From Prorocentrum cordatum (taxonomy: Eukaryota > Sar > Dinophyceae > Prorocentrales > Prorocentraceae), in assembly GCA_963575745.1 (NCBI GenBank), contig CAUYUJ010017838.1, forward strand, positions 194,501 to 258,500: a stretch of 64,000 bases of DNA, read 5' to 3'. Made by a program: the position numbers and the translations under genes. Within the stretch, counting starts at the first letter, position 1. Every line of letters begins with the position of its first letter. Below, piece after piece: positions 1-10,146 of this stretch. Under the pieces are notes generated by a model that was not told the DNA's origin, did no database searches, and worked only from the letters and a program-made list of their open reading frames with translations.

Positions 1-715
1 CCGTCGGAGAATCGGGCTTCTCCTCAGCGGGCTTCTCATCAGCGGCGGCGGCCGATGGCTTCTTGGCTGCTGGCTTCTTTCGAGCGGGCACCTCTTCCTC
101 TTCTGAAGACTCATCCTCTTCCTCCTGAGCATCGTCCTTTTGATCTGGCTTGTCATCGTCTGGTTGATCTTTCTCATCGTCGTCTGGTTGATCCTGCTCA
201 TCCTTCTGGGCCGATGCTTTTGGTACTGCTGCAGCTGGCCGCTTCATCTTCGCCGTCACCGCTGTCTCTGTTTTGATGTAGTCGGCCTTTCTCTCCTCGA
301 ACCCTTTTTTGTCAAGCGTGCCAGCTGCTACCTGCTTTGCGAGCTCGGTCATCAATCTGCGCGGCTCTCGGAAGCACTCTTTCAATGTAAGTTGCCCAAA
401 CATCGAGGAACCCTTCCAGATAGCAAGAAAATGTTTGGCGCCTTTGTCGCGCGTGTATGCAGTGAGCGACCATTCATCTCCGTCGTGCCAAATCAAGTTG
501 TTTGATCGTTTCTTGTCATCGGCCATCTTTTTCCAAGCCTCGCCAGTGATGCCAACAACCGCCCATGTGTCACCATTCTCCCACTTCGCCGTAATCTCAG
601 CATCATCTGAAGTGGCGATGTGCGATGCGGCGTAGTCGGGCGGCGTCTTCTTGCCCTTCTTCAGGCGGAAGGCTGCCTTCCCTGCCCGTCGCACGAATCC
701 CGCCAGCCCTCTCTG
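1..715 (-). CDS. Partial exon of an unknown protein with a charged tail
   Basis: A minus-strand frame runs open from about 715 to the window edge, so the protein continues outside. It starts with a basic stretch (FRLKKGKKTPPDYAA), passes through a probably globular part with many aromatic residues (WAVVGITGEAWKKMADDKK, then NLIWHDGDEWSLTAY and HFLAIWKGSSMFGQLTL), and ends in a low-complexity tail of Asp, Glu, Lys and Pro (KDEQDQPDDDEKDQ) rich in ARKKPAAKK-type basic motifs. The tail resembles those of nuclear or chromatin-associated proteins, but that is inference and I do not recognise the family. The 5' border is a guess: the frame stays open to about 715 and then runs into low-complexity DNA. 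It may be the 3' part of the gene whose first exons are at 3.1-3.3 kb. Confidence 0.55.
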
Positions 716-904
716 TCCTCAACACCCTTCTTCCCCTTCGGGGAGAGATATCCCCCCCCCTACCCCCTCCCCCTGGACCTGGAGAGGCCGTTTCGCGGGT
801 CGTCAGGGCGCCCAAGATGGTTCTTGGGAGGCTCATTTTTTGACACCCCTCACAGGGGCCGTGGCCGTGGGGGAGGCGTGAAAAATGCTTTCGTCTTCTT
901 TGAC

Positions 905-1110
905 CGATCTCTTCCAAGATGGCCCCAAGAGCGTTCCCAAGGCACCCAAGAGCGCTCCCAAGACGGCTCCAAGACGGCCCAAGAGAGCCCCAAGACGGCC
1001 CAAGCGGCGGCCAGCACGGCCCAAGAGGGCCCCAAGACGGCCCCAAGAGCGCCCAAGAGCGGCCCAAGAGAGCCCCCCAGTGGCTCCAAGACCGCCGCAA
1101 GGAGGAGCCA
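905..1110. repeat. Degenerate CCAAGACGGCC minisatellite, block 1
   Basis: About 200 bases made of 10-12 base units of the form CCCCAAGACGGC or CCCAAGAGAGC. The same module recurs at 7960-8110, 21830-22720, 23035-23480, 23800-23935, 24930-25340, 25795-25945 and 39310-39930. All frames stay open and give false proteins: KTAQE/PKTAP repeats on plus, GLLGALLGRLG repeats on minus. Confidence 0.8.
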
Positions 1111-1439
1111 AAATGAAGTAGGTGGAGGTGGGAGAAGCAGGGGGGCATATGCGAGGGCAGGAGGAGGTACGCCCGAGAGCCACGGCATGCTTCGCAAAAG
1201 TATGGGCTGGTGGGAACACGCGAAGCGTGAAGAATTGAAACATTCATCGCTGATTTCAACGGGTTCCCCACGCCACCCTCCTATGAAACGTTCCTTCCAG
1301 CTTGTCCTCAAATTTTTTTCAACCCTCCTCAGAATCCTCCCTGCTCTTTCAATCCTCTCTCCAATCTCCTCCTGGACAGTCTGGAATCGACAATGCGCTG
1401 TCTCGCTGTCGAACGAGGAAGGGGAGGAGGGGGGAGGAT

Positions 1440-1575
1440 GAGAAGGAGAAGGAGAAGGAGGAGGAGGAGGAGGAGGAGGAGGAGGAGGAGGAGAGGAGCA
1501 GGAGGAGGAGGAGGACAGAGAGGAGGAGGGTGAAGAGATGGAGGAGGAGGAGGAGGAGGAGGAGGAAGAAGAGGA
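1440..1575. repeat. GGA/GAG triplet repeat
   Basis: A nearly uninterrupted purine tract of GGA and GAG triplets. The complementary kind of tract, rich in TCC, lies at 1676-1810. The two flank the small exon at about 1590-1668, so they probably sit in its introns. Confidence 0.85.
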
Positions 1576-1589
1576 CGCAGCAACCGTCC

Positions 1590-1668
1590 CCTTCGAGCCT
1601 TCTTGATCTTGTCCCACTGGTAGAAGTAACCGTCGTCCATGCACTTGTCGTCCTGCCCTTCCCAGCCA
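1590..1668 (-). CDS. Small candidate exon of an unknown protein
   Basis: Between two triplet-repeat tracts the minus strand reads EEVGWEGQDDKCMDDG, then YFYQWDKIKKARRG. This non-repetitive, aromatic-rich peptide stands out from its low-complexity flanks and has the GC-rich codon use of an exon. Neither border can be fixed because the repeats hide the splice sites. It could belong with the exons at 3145-3280, 2690-2893 and 1-715, all on the same strand. Function unknown. Confidence 0.35.
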
Positions 1669-1857
1669 ACTTCCTCCTCCTCCTCTGCCTCCTCCTCCTC
1701 CTCCTGCTTCTCCTTACTCCTTCATTTTTCGTCCCTCCTCGTCCCTCCTCCTCTCCTCCTTCCTTCCTCCTCTCATCTTCTCCCCCTCCTCTTCCTCCTC
1801 CTTCTTCTCGATCTCACTCTTCTATGCCTGTATCCTCTGCACCCTCGTCCCCCCCCC

Positions 1858-1928
1858 TATCTCCAAGAGCTCGCTGAAGTGCGTCTTGAACCAGGCTGGT
1901 GGAGATGTCCGCCCGTCCCTGCGCACCG
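1858..1928 (-). CDS. Very small candidate exon
   Basis: The minus strand reads RDGRTSPPAWFKTHFSELLEIG between repeat-rich stretches. A second frame is also open here, so the call rests only on the protein-like character of this peptide and on neighbouring minus-strand exons. Confidence 0.22.
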
Positions 1929-2079
1929 GTTGGGGGGAGTGGCGCTAGCTTTGACTCCTCTCCTCTGCCTCCCCTAAGAAACAGTGCAAACAGCAGGCAT
2001 GAAGACACTTGCACAATTTGCCGTGGCCTGAGACAGCGATAAACATGAATTGATGAAGTGAGGGTGAGACAAATCGAGA

Positions 2080-2117
2080 GGGAGGGAGAGGGAGGGAGAG
2101 AGAGAGAGAGAGCACAC
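2080..2117. repeat. GA dinucleotide repeat
   Basis: GAGAGG units and (GA)n. Related CT and GA tracts lie at 2465-2500 and 3018-3042. All three fall in putative introns of the minus-strand gene. Confidence 0.8.
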
Positions 2118-2689
2118 CCAGCCTGCACTTGATGCGCATCTGGCTGATGTGTCGCAGGAGCGCTCTGATCCGACGGCCCCATTCGAATGAGGCGCCGCAT
2201 CCCCGCATCGGGGACATCAAGCTGCGACGACCGACTCCACCGACAACGATGGCGACGGCGACGAGCATCGACGACGAGGCCGACGATCGCCGACGACGGC
2301 AGTTAACGGTGACGACGGCCAACGTCGACAAACGACGGCGACGACCGATGCAGCTCCAGTCCTTTGCTTCCCTCGTCTGCTCTTACCGTCGCTATCGTCG
2401 CTGCCGACTCGTCTTCGTGAAAACCCTCGGCCCGCATGCTTGCCTAAATCATTTCAGCTTTGAATCTCTCTCTCTCACTCTCTCTCTCTCTCTCTCTCAT
2501 CTCTGTCTCCTTCCCTCTTGATTTCTATCCCCCCCCAATGTCCCATTTCTCTTTCTCTCTCATTCTGTTTCGCTCCCTCCCCCTCCGCAGCACTCACCTT
2601 CTACCTTGTTCGCCCGAATCCCCACGTGCTTCGCTCCCTTTTTTCATCCTCTCGTCATGGACCTCGCCACGGCGGAAACGGCGGAAGCC

Positions 2690-2893
2690 CCTTGAATGCT
2701 CTTCGCCGTCTCCTTCGCCCACGACTCCGTCGTGGCGTCGAGGGCCCACTCGGCCTCGTTCTGCCTCGCCACGGCCACCAGCATGTCGGAGAGCTCAACC
2801 CTGTTGAACTGCTCCGCTGGATGGATGGCCTCCCTGATCCCTTTGATCAGCGACTTCTGCGCCACGATCTTGGTCGGGTTCATCGGGTCCTCG
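2690..2893 (-). CDS. Exon of an unknown protein, probably second exon of the 3.28 kb gene
   Basis: The minus strand encodes about 68 residues beginning EDPMNPTKIVAQKSLIKGI, continuing through HPAEQFNRVELSDMLVAVA and ending near WAKETAKSIQG. The composition is that of a soluble, mostly helical protein. A plausible acceptor lies just before it (CGCGAG followed by GACCCG). It probably follows the exon at 3145-3280, across an intron of about 250 bases that contains GA repeats. I do not recognise the family. Confidence 0.55.
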
Positions 2894-3144
2894 CGGCGAC
2901 AGGGAGGAACGACATGGGCGTAGGGATCGAGGGGGAGATCACAGGAACAGTCGAGCTGAGACGAAAGTAGCGGCAGGGGGGAGATCGAAAGATAAATCTT
3001 AGGGGAGAGGAGGGACAAGAGAGCGAGAGAGAGAGAGAGAGAGAAGAACACACATATTGAGAACAACTGATGGCGGTGCGCAGCGGTGAGGAGGGGGAGG
3101 AGGATGCAGCGTTTGAGTGGATAAGGTCTAGATCGTGTCGTCCT

Positions 3145-3280
3145 CCCCACCACCCTTCCGTGCCCGATCCTCGAGCTCCGTCGTGTAGTCAACGAATTCG
3201 GGCGAGACGATCTCGCGAAGCAGGCATCGCTCAAGGCGCGAGGCCGCCCCCTCGGGCGGATGCTTCTTTGTCTTGCCCAT
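3145..3280 (-). CDS. First exon of an unknown protein
   Basis: The minus strand reads MGKTKKHPPEGAASRLERC, then LLREIVSPEFVDYTTELEDR, and ends in a Gly/Glu/Asp stretch where the frame becomes poor. The ATG at 3280 is chosen because it opens a basic N-terminus typical of soluble proteins. An upstream in-frame ATG at 3334 would add an Ala-rich leader (ATILAAAAGG). Bases 3290-3300 upstream of the chosen ATG match 11 bases of the inner part of the dinoflagellate spliced leader, possibly by chance. Function unknown. Confidence 0.5.
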
Positions 3281-3499
3281 GCCGCCCGCCGCGGCAGCCA
3301 AAATGGTTGCTGCGGCGACGCGCAACCCCAACACCCTCTGATCCTCATTTTCGTACCTCTCCCTCTCCTCCTCATCTCCTCCTCATCTCCCCATCCACCT
3401 CCTCCATCTCCTGATCCTGCCGAGGGTGAGGGGCGATACATAAAAATGTGTTTTTTTATGTATGAAGGCAGTTTGAGCCAAACTAACACATAACCTAAC

Positions 3500-3542
3500 A
3501 CATCTACGTTCTACGATCTACGTTCTACGTTCCACGTTCTAT
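3500..3542. repeat. Ten-base tandem repeat beside the truncated copia element
   Basis: About four copies of TCTACGTTCT with small variants, just beyond the broken end of the copia-type element. Confidence 0.75.
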
Positions 3543-3589
3543 GGTAAGCATCTTTTGTTGATTTTTCTTTAGGATCTACTAGGTAGATC

Positions 3590-4134
3590 CTAGGACCCTC
3601 TGGGGATGCGATCAGGCTGGGTAGACCGCACCCTCCTCGACTCCTCAAGGGGAAGAGGACGCCAAGCCTGGGTCTCCTCGATCAGCTTGCTGTACTCCTT
3701 GGCGTAGCCCTGCGCGATCTTGGCCACCCCGTCCTTCGAGCACCAGCGTGGTTCTCGCCTGTCAAGCTCTCGCCTGCCTCTAGCCAGCAAGACCTCCTTC
3801 GTGTCCACAGCCAGAATCTCCTCACCGCCGTCGCTGTCGGGCGAAGCTGCGACAGCCAGAACTGACTGCACACGCTGCTGCTTGGGTCGCCCAGGAGCCG
3901 ACAATCTTCGCTTCGGGGCGACACTCGCCCTCGAAGCCTGGGGCTCCAGGTCCACGCTCCCAGGGGGCACCGGCACCTCGCTCTCGACGCGGGGGCGCTT
4001 CGCCTCCTCCACAGACGTCTTGCACCGCAGCCGCTTCCGAACCTCGGCCGGCTCGGAGTCGCCAGAGGCTCCAGCGGATCCTGCACTGCCTTGTTCGCCC
4101 TCCGTCTCCTCGCTAGGCCAGTCACCCGGCTCAT
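3590..4134 (-). pseudogene. Tail of the copia-type polyprotein before the missing reverse transcriptase
   Basis: Two overlapping frames continue the polyprotein after the integrase. The better one reads EEAKRPRVESEVPVPPGSVD, then LAVDTKEVLLARGRRELDRR and YAKEYSKLIEETQAWRPLPL, and ends at RSTQPDRIPRGS and a stop. Copia polyproteins have such a linker before reverse transcriptase. Here the homology ends and the ten-base repeat of 3500-3542 begins. Confidence 0.5.
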
Positions 4135-4217
4135 CCTCTGGGACTGGGATCTCGGCAGAGTCGGCAGCAGGCGGCTCGGCTCCGGCAGGTGGTGAGGCCT
4201 CGGGCTGCGGCGGGGCC

Positions 4218-5612
4218 TCAGGTGGTGCCGGCCGTGCGTCGCCTCCTGCTGCTCTCTGGGGCCGGCTCCTCCTCCTCGGCGGCCTCCGGCGGCCGAGCGT
4301 CAGCGGTAATGTCCGAGTAGAACTTCGCCTTCATGTCGCCCAGGTCGACGGTGCGAGTCCGCAGCGACGACTCCACAAGGCGCCAGGCTGCCCTCTCCTC
4401 CGAGCTGGCTGGGCGCAACTGCTCTGGAGAGGCCTTCAGCACGCTGCCCGGCGCGGCAATCCAGTAGTTGCCGCGGACCGCGCCCACGCACACGCCAGGC
4501 CTCCAGCGACAGCGGGCTCGCCGCCCAGCCACCTTCTTCACATTGCGCCAGACCGCCACCATGTCACCAGGCTGGAACACCACGAGCCTGCGGGGCCGCG
4601 CGTCCAGGGCCAATCGGGTCGCCTGCTTGTCGCTGTAGCTCAGGACCTGGCGCCTGGCCGCCGCGCGGACTCGAGCAGCGAACGCCGCCGGCGGGTCGTG
4701 CAGGACCGCGCTGTTCGCCACGATGCCCGGCGAATCCACCAGCAAGTCCTCGGGCACCTCAGGGCTCCGCCCGAAGACGATTTGGGCCGGACTGACCCCT
4801 CCGACGCTCAGGAGAGAGTTCTTGGCCTCCTGCACCTGCGCCACGCACTCGCGCCACTCTCCGCGGTCCTGAAGCTGGACCTCGGCGATCACGGCGCGCA
4901 GCATCTGGGCGAACCGCTGCCCGCGTCGCTCAACCTTCCCGTTCTGCTCCTTGGCGCTGCCCGCCGTGCCCAGGATCGTAGTCCCGTCCCGCTCCATTGC
5001 ACTAGTGAAAACCTTGCACACGTGGGGCTTCGCTGGGTCGAGGCGAATCCACTTCGGGCGCAGGTGGGGCCGAGTCCAGTTGTCTCGGTACAGGCGTAGC
5101 AGGTCAGCTGCCACCTCGTCGTCGCCCTCGTCGAATGGAGTCATGGACTGCAGCGACGACGTATCGCACGCGATGTTGAGTTCCTTGACGATCTGATCGG
5201 GCATCCAGCCCGGGAGCTCCTTCACGTCCGTGCCGATGGACCTCAGAGGGGGCTGCGCATATGTCTGGTGCAGCTGGGCGAGCCGACTTCGGGTCTGCCT
5301 TGACGTCGCACTCCGGGCAGCGGAACTCCGGGCCATCTCCAGGGCAGCCTCGGTCGCATTCGCATGGCGTAGATGTATCATGGCAGGCGCCAGGGTGTGG
5401 CCGAGATTGACGTGTAAACGTCGCAAGCCTGCCTCGATGGTCTGCGGCCTGCCATGGTGCAGGTCGTCCCGGGCAAGCCGCTCCTTACCCTCGATGCCCG
5501 CCTCCTCGTCATCCTCCCGGTCACCGACCCCCAGGGCCTCCGCCGCGTGGACGGCCGTCCGGTGGACGTGGCTCTGGGTTTCCATTCTGGCACGGCAGGC
5601 GCCTCGCACCAA
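4218..5612 (-). pseudogene. int: Copia-type integrase, N-terminal and core domains plus C-terminal domain
   Basis: A 464-codon frame. Integrase inserts the element cDNA into the genome. The N-terminal zinc-binding domain keeps HVNLGH (residues 67-72), but its Cys pair is lost in a frameshifted patch around residues 95-115. The catalytic core shows Asp in IGTDVKELPGW (about 129), Asp in RLDPAKPH (192) and Glu in KEQNGKVERR (228). The last two are separated by 35 residues, the textbook D,D-35-E spacing. The C-terminal part has FQPGDMVAVWR, GNYWIAAPGS and ASPEQLR, as in dinoflagellate and other copia polyproteins. The core is well kept although the polyprotein is broken, so the insertion may be fairly young. 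Confidence 0.75.
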
Positions 5613-6143
5613 TGCCCCTGCCAGCCAGCGCTGTCCATCGCGTCCTGGTGCTCATGGCCGCCCGGGCACTGGCGGCCCACCTCCTCGGCCACCTCCGGGG
5701 GGCCCGAGGCGAAGCGCCAGACCTTGGCGAGTGGCACTCCTGACACCAGGTCCAGCCCGCCAAACCTGCAAGCCGCTGCCTCCGCGATGAAGGGGGAAAA
5801 GCTCCGTTAGGAAGTGAGTCATCTCCTTCAGACCCCATGCCGGACTCCCTCGGGATTGCTCGAGTATGAATTGTTCCCCGCGCATCATCTGCCACTCCGC
5901 AATCACCAGGCACAAGACAATATAAGAGAGAGCCTCCTGAACCTCTTGCTCAAACTCATCGGGGCCCTTGCGTTTGTCCTCGGGCGTGAGAGCCTGCAAC
6001 GGCGACAGCTTGCAAGGGGGGGCTGCGCGACACGAGGAACCGGCCCTTGGTCTCCAGGTCGCAGAAGAGCCGGGAGACGTCCTCGCGCTGGCGAGCATCC
6101 CAACCTGTCTACAAATCGCACGCCCCACCATCCTCGCACCCAA
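5378..6143 (-). pseudogene. Frameshifted linker between protease and integrase of the copia-type element
   Basis: Three overlapping minus-strand frames each carry pieces that appear to belong to one protein. One reads LTPEDKRKGPDEFEQEVQEA and CLVIAEWQMMRGEQFILEQS; another reads QCPGGHEHQDAMDSAGWQGH and HWCE. The Cys and His residues of the second piece may form a zinc-binding site before the integrase. The frame changes show that this copy no longer makes an intact polyprotein. Confidence 0.55.
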
Positions 6144-6221
6144 ACTCCCCGGCCCACTTGGTCAGCCTCGGGGAAGAAAACACCTCCATGATAACAGGTC
6201 TCCGCTAACTTGCCTGATTCA

Positions 6222-7772
6222 CTACGCACATCTCACCCGCGGCCTTAGGGCTACGGCCCGGCCCTGCTGAAAATCCCGGTCCACGATGGGGGCCGCGGAC
6301 GAACCGTCAAGCAGCGCCTCGCAGTGGCCGCCGCGGGTCGTCTGGAGCAGCACGCGGACGCCCGACTTCTGGAAGGCCAGCTCGTCAATCTCCATGTCCA
6401 GCGTGCAATCCAGCTTCTTCAGTAAGGGCTCACTCAAAAGGAGGCCCGCCTTGCCCGGGACCACGTACACGTCGACTATCTCGATGTGGTCGCCGAGCCC
6501 CCACGGAATCTTGCAGATGCCGATGGAGTGCTGCTCGTCGCCGCTGAACCCCTTGAACGTGACCGCCCTGTGGTCCTCGACGATCTCGACGTCGCCCCCG
6601 GACACCGCGATCAGCTCCCTCAGCGTGTCCAGGCCGATCAGGGCCCTCGCGCAACCGGGGTCGATCACCCCGGCGCCCGGCGAGTGCACCATGAACGTCT
6701 CCGCCTCGTCGTCGTCGACGATCTCGTCATCGTCTTCGGCGACCTCGTCTACCTCCTTGTGCAGACGCCTGAAGCGGTCCTCAGTCAGCTGCTCTCTGAG
6801 GCTCCTGTCGCCCCACGTCGCCAGGATCTCCTCGATCTCACTCCAGGGGTCGGCCTCTTTTTCCTCCGCGAAGAAACTCTCGACGAAGCCAGCCCCAAAC
6901 TTCTGGCCAAAGCGACCCTTGCCACCACCATTGCCAGCTCGCTTCGGGCACTCCTTGCTGAAGTGACCCACCTGCTTGCATGCCCAGCAGCGGACGCGCG
7001 CGGACAACTTCTTCAAGTCTGGCGCCTGCGGGGGCGGCAGGCCACGTCGCTTCCGCTCCTCCGCGACCGCCCCCCGGGTCTCCTTCCGGATCGCCAGCAC
7101 CTGGATGGCTTCATCTTCCTCCATCGGTTCCTCGCGATCCTGCTCCACCTCCGCCAGGAATGCGTCGACCTCCTCTGGGGAGCCGGCCGCGGGGCGACGT
7201 TCCTCGCCCGCTGTCTCCCACGCGCAGTCGTCCTCGAACGCCCGCTGCCTCTCGCTGGCCGCGAGGACGACGGCGCGCCTGTCGCCTCCTAGGCGGGCGC
7301 CCCGAAGAAGGAGAAACCCTTGGGCGACGTCTGGGATCTCCACGCCCTCCTTCTTGGCCTTCATGAATATCGTCTGCCCCCCCCCCCCCCCCCGCCCCCA
7401 CGCGCACGCACTGGTGAGCTCCGCCTTTTCGGTCTTCAGACCGAACGCGGACTCCAGCGCGTCTCCCACTCGGTCAGCCGCCTCCCGCTCTGGGCACTGG
7501 GCGCCCAGGACGGCGAACAGCTTCTCTTCGCCGCCGTCGACCGCCAACTCGTCCAGCTCCACGTGCTCCAGAGCGCCCACGGCCGTTCCCTCCTGAAGAG
7601 TGCGCAAGATGGGGCCGAAGGTCTCTGACTTGCCTCCGCGCCCCTTCTCCGCCGGCAGTCTTGCTCGCGCCCACTTCTTCCAAGCCTTGTAGTCCTGGAC
7701 GGCAGCTGCTCCTTCTCCCGAGAATCGTCTGCCACGAATGCTGCTACATCCGTTGCTGCCTCCGTCCGCCAT
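6222..7772 (-). CDS. gag-pro: Copia-type Gag with zinc knuckle and protease region
   Basis: A 516-codon open frame. Gag binds and packages element RNA; the protease would cut the polyprotein in the cytoplasmic particle. The zinc knuckle CWACKQVGHFSKEC (C-x2-C-x4-H-x4-C) lies at residues about 262-275. An acidic stretch (DEVAEDDDEIVDDDE) precedes the protease-like motif VIDPGCARALIG near residue 370, where the active-site triplet is D-P-G instead of the usual D-T/S-G, so activity is doubtful. An in-frame G/C homopolymer around 7379-7395 adds a Gly run (WGRGGGGGQ). The downstream parts of the polyprotein are frameshifted. The methionine at 7772 is the first in frame and suits a Gag start. Confidence 0.72.
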   Translation of the reverse strand: MADGGSNGCSSIRGRRFSGEGAAAVQDYKAWKKWARARLPAEKGRGGKSETFGPILRTLQEGTAVGALEHVELDELAVDGGEEKLFAVLGAQCPEREAADRVGDALESAFGLKTEKAELTSACAWGRGGGGGQTIFMKAKKEGVEIPDVAQGFLLLRGARLGGDRRAVVLAASERQRAFEDDCAWETAGEERRPAAGSPEEVDAFLAEVEQDREEPMEEDEAIQVLAIRKETRGAVAEERKRRGLPPPQAPDLKKLSARVRCWACKQVGHFSKECPKRAGNGGGKGRFGQKFGAGFVESFFAEEKEADPWSEIEEILATWGDRSLREQLTEDRFRRLHKEVDEVAEDDDEIVDDDEAETFMVHSPGAGVIDPGCARALIGLDTLRELIAVSGGDVEIVEDHRAVTFKGFSGDEQHSIGICKIPWGLGDHIEIVDVYVVPGKAGLLLSEPLLKKLDCTLDMEIDELAFQKSGVRVLLQTTRGGHCEALLDGSSAAPIVDRDFQQGRAVALRPRVRCA

Positions 7773-7959
7773 GGCTGCACTCAGGGCTGGTGGCTCAAGC
7801 TAGTGTCAAAGCCCGAGCTGTGATGAGGGGTCCTCCGGGCCCTCTGGGGAAAGTGCGCGGGCTAGCTCGTTCTCCTCGCGCGGGCCCCCACCGCGTGTCT
7901 CCAAGCCAGCTAGCGCCCAAACGGCAGCGGAGCGAGGCAAGAAGCACTGAATCAACAAG

Positions 7960-8280
7960 GCTCCCAAGAGACCCAAGAGGCCCCCCGAGGCTCCCGGGGC
8001 GCTTCAAGAGGCCGCCAGGGCCGCCAAGAGGCCCCCAGGGCCCCCCAAGAGGCCTAGAACAAGCCGTCAAGAGACATCCGAAGAGACTCCGACAAGCATA
8101 CAAGAAGCCTCTGGTCTTTCTGCTCGCCCTCCCCCTCCTTCCCCTGCTCCTGCTCCTCCTCCTCCTCCTCCTCCTGCTCCTCTTCCTCCTCCTCCACCAC
8201 CACCTCCTCCTCTTCCTCCTCCTCCTCCCCCTCCTACTCCTCCTCCTTTGCTTCCTCATCCGCCTAATTCTCCTCCTCCT
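7960..8280. repeat. CCAAGACGGCC-type block followed by a CTCCTC tract
   Basis: From 7960 to 8110 the CCCAAGAGGCCCCC module repeats with small changes. From 8120 to 8280 the plus strand is a pyrimidine tract of TCC and CTC triplets. The open frames across it (Arg-rich on minus, Leu-rich on plus) are composition artefacts. Confidence 0.75.
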
Positions 8281-9287
8281 GGTTCTGGTTCTGGTTGAGG
8301 CGCACCCAAGTGGGGCGCGTTGGTGCCGAAGCCCCGGGCACTGGGCAGGCATGCGCAGTCCCGAGTAGGGCGCTGGCAGCGGGGCAAGTGCCCGGCGCGC
8401 GCGCCCGCCCCCGCGGGGGCCGGGCGTCGCTTCATGCGAGACAGTTGCAGGGGCCCCCATGGGGGCTGCGCCTGCCACGGCGCCAAATGGCGGAGCGCAA
8501 GTGCGCGAGCGCAAGTGCGCGCGTTGCCAACTGGCCGCATCGAATCGGGGATCCTCGCCGTCCTCCCCCGCCCCGCCACGGCTCCACCACCGCCAGCCAG
8601 GCGAGGGAGAAGGGGAGAGGGAGGAGGGCGGCGGGAGAGGGACGAGCAGGGGAGAGGAGGGAGGAGGAGAGAGGGTGACCGAGCATAACGGTCTGGACAT
8701 TCATCCGCCCACGGTGGGCGCAACCAAGTAAAACCAAGTTCTGACGGCCGGATTCGAAGACAGCGTGTGTCGCGGACGCGGTGCGCGAACTCGGTCGCGT
8801 TACGGAAACGGCGCGGCGGCTCAGGGGTAGGGGGCGGTGGCAACGCCACTTCCTGCGCCGAAGGCTGTCCGGCGAACGCGGCAGAAACTACGCTGTGCCT
8901 GGGAGGGGGGGGGGGGGGGGGGGCAGGATTAGTTCGCCCAGACCTTCTGGTTGTGCCAGAAAATTCACCTTCCCTGGGGCAACCCCACATCAGGGCATCA
9001 CATAACATGCAGGCCCCTCCCGCAGCTTCCTTCCAATCGCCAGGAGGAAGAGAAGGAGGAGGAGGAGGGGGAGGACGAGGAGGAGGACGAGGAGGAGAAC
9101 GAGGAGAAGGACGATCACGTAGAAAACTTAGTTGTAGTGCCGGGCGCGCAGCGGGTCGATTGTCGCAAGTGCACCCCCCTCGCCACTTGCGGGGGCCAAC
9201 CTGCAAGTGCAGGCGCTGCCAAGTGGCGGGAAAGCATCCGAGGCACGCTGAGACGCAAGAGGAAGAGGGGCACGACGGTAATGCATT

Positions 9288-9790
9288 GGGGGTCACTTTT
9301 TCTCGGCCACTCGGCCTGGACACGATAGCTTACGCCGCGCACCGAAGCCGGCCGGCCTGTGGCCGAAAAGGTCGCAGCGCCATGACAGAAAAGGGGGCCG
9401 AATCCGAGCGGTGGCGCGAGGGGGGCCCCCGAAACAGCCGGCGCCCTGCAACAGCCGGCATCGCCGAAAGGGAGAGGCGGAAAAACAACGGGGGGCACTT
9501 TTTCTCGGCCACTCGGCCTGGACACGAAAGCTTGCACCACGCACCGACGCCGGCTGGCCTGCGGCCGAAAAGGTCGCAGCGCCCTGACAGAATTGGGAGA
9601 CGAATCCGAACGTGGGCACGAGGGGGGGGCCCTGAAACAGCCGGCGCCCCGCAACAGCCGGCACCTCCGAAGGGGGGGCCATCCCGTCGGATTGGGAAAG
9701 GAGCGAACCCACAGACACACACCCTCGCGCTGCTAGCCCGAAGGTAACGGCCACGCGGCCGGGACACGAAAGCACGCACCACGCGCAGGA
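9288..9790. repeat. Tandem repeat with a period of about 202 bases
   Basis: A unit starting CACTTTTTCTCGGCCACTCG occurs at 9294 and again at 9496, 202 bases apart, with high similarity through to GAAACAGCCGGCGCC. A third, partial copy starts at about 9749 (GGCCACGCGGCCGGGACACG). No conserved coding signal is seen. Confidence 0.75.
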
Positions 9791-10103
9791 GCTCGAAGGT
9801 CCGCGGAGGCCCCGGAGGTGTTCTCAAAAGCACAGGGCAAAGGACAACACGAACCTGCAAATAACGTGGAAAGGCACAGAGGCCCCGCGAACCGGAAGAG
9901 AGGGGCGGAGGAAGAGGACAAGCGAGGTGCCAGACAGAGTCACAGCTCCCCCGCGAAAGTGAGAGACAGAAAACCTCCAGGGGCCCGAGGGCGAGTCACG
10001 GTTACCTCCGGGCGCAGAAGGGCCCCAAGAGAGTCTAACGGCAAGCGGGAAGACCGGCAGGCCGAGGGAAGCCCGGCAGGCCAGACACCGGCGCCGACGG
10101 CGT

Positions 10104-10146
<43 letters not shown>

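Larger units (their letters stand above)
3590..7772 (-). mobile_element. Truncated copia-type (Ty1) LTR retrotransposon
   Basis: In minus-strand order the element shows gag with a CCHC zinc knuckle, an aspartic-protease region, a linker, and a retroviral-type integrase with its C-terminal domain. Protease-integrase before reverse transcriptase is the order of the copia group. The coding sequence stops near 3590, just where reverse transcriptase should begin, and no reverse transcriptase or RNase H follows, so the copy is 3' truncated. At least two frameshifts lie between 4.1 and 6.2 kb. I found no LTRs by eye. The 5' border probably lies a little beyond the gag start at 7772. Confidence 0.8.

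Noticed and set aside
1098-1116. Spliced-leader remnant (GAGCCAAAATG)
   Set aside because: Only 11 bases match, the rest of the leader is absent, and no gene starts on the minus strand beyond it.
3590-7900. LTRs of the copia-type element
   Set aside because: I compared both ends by eye and found no direct repeat. The 3' end is truncated, so an LTR is not expected there.
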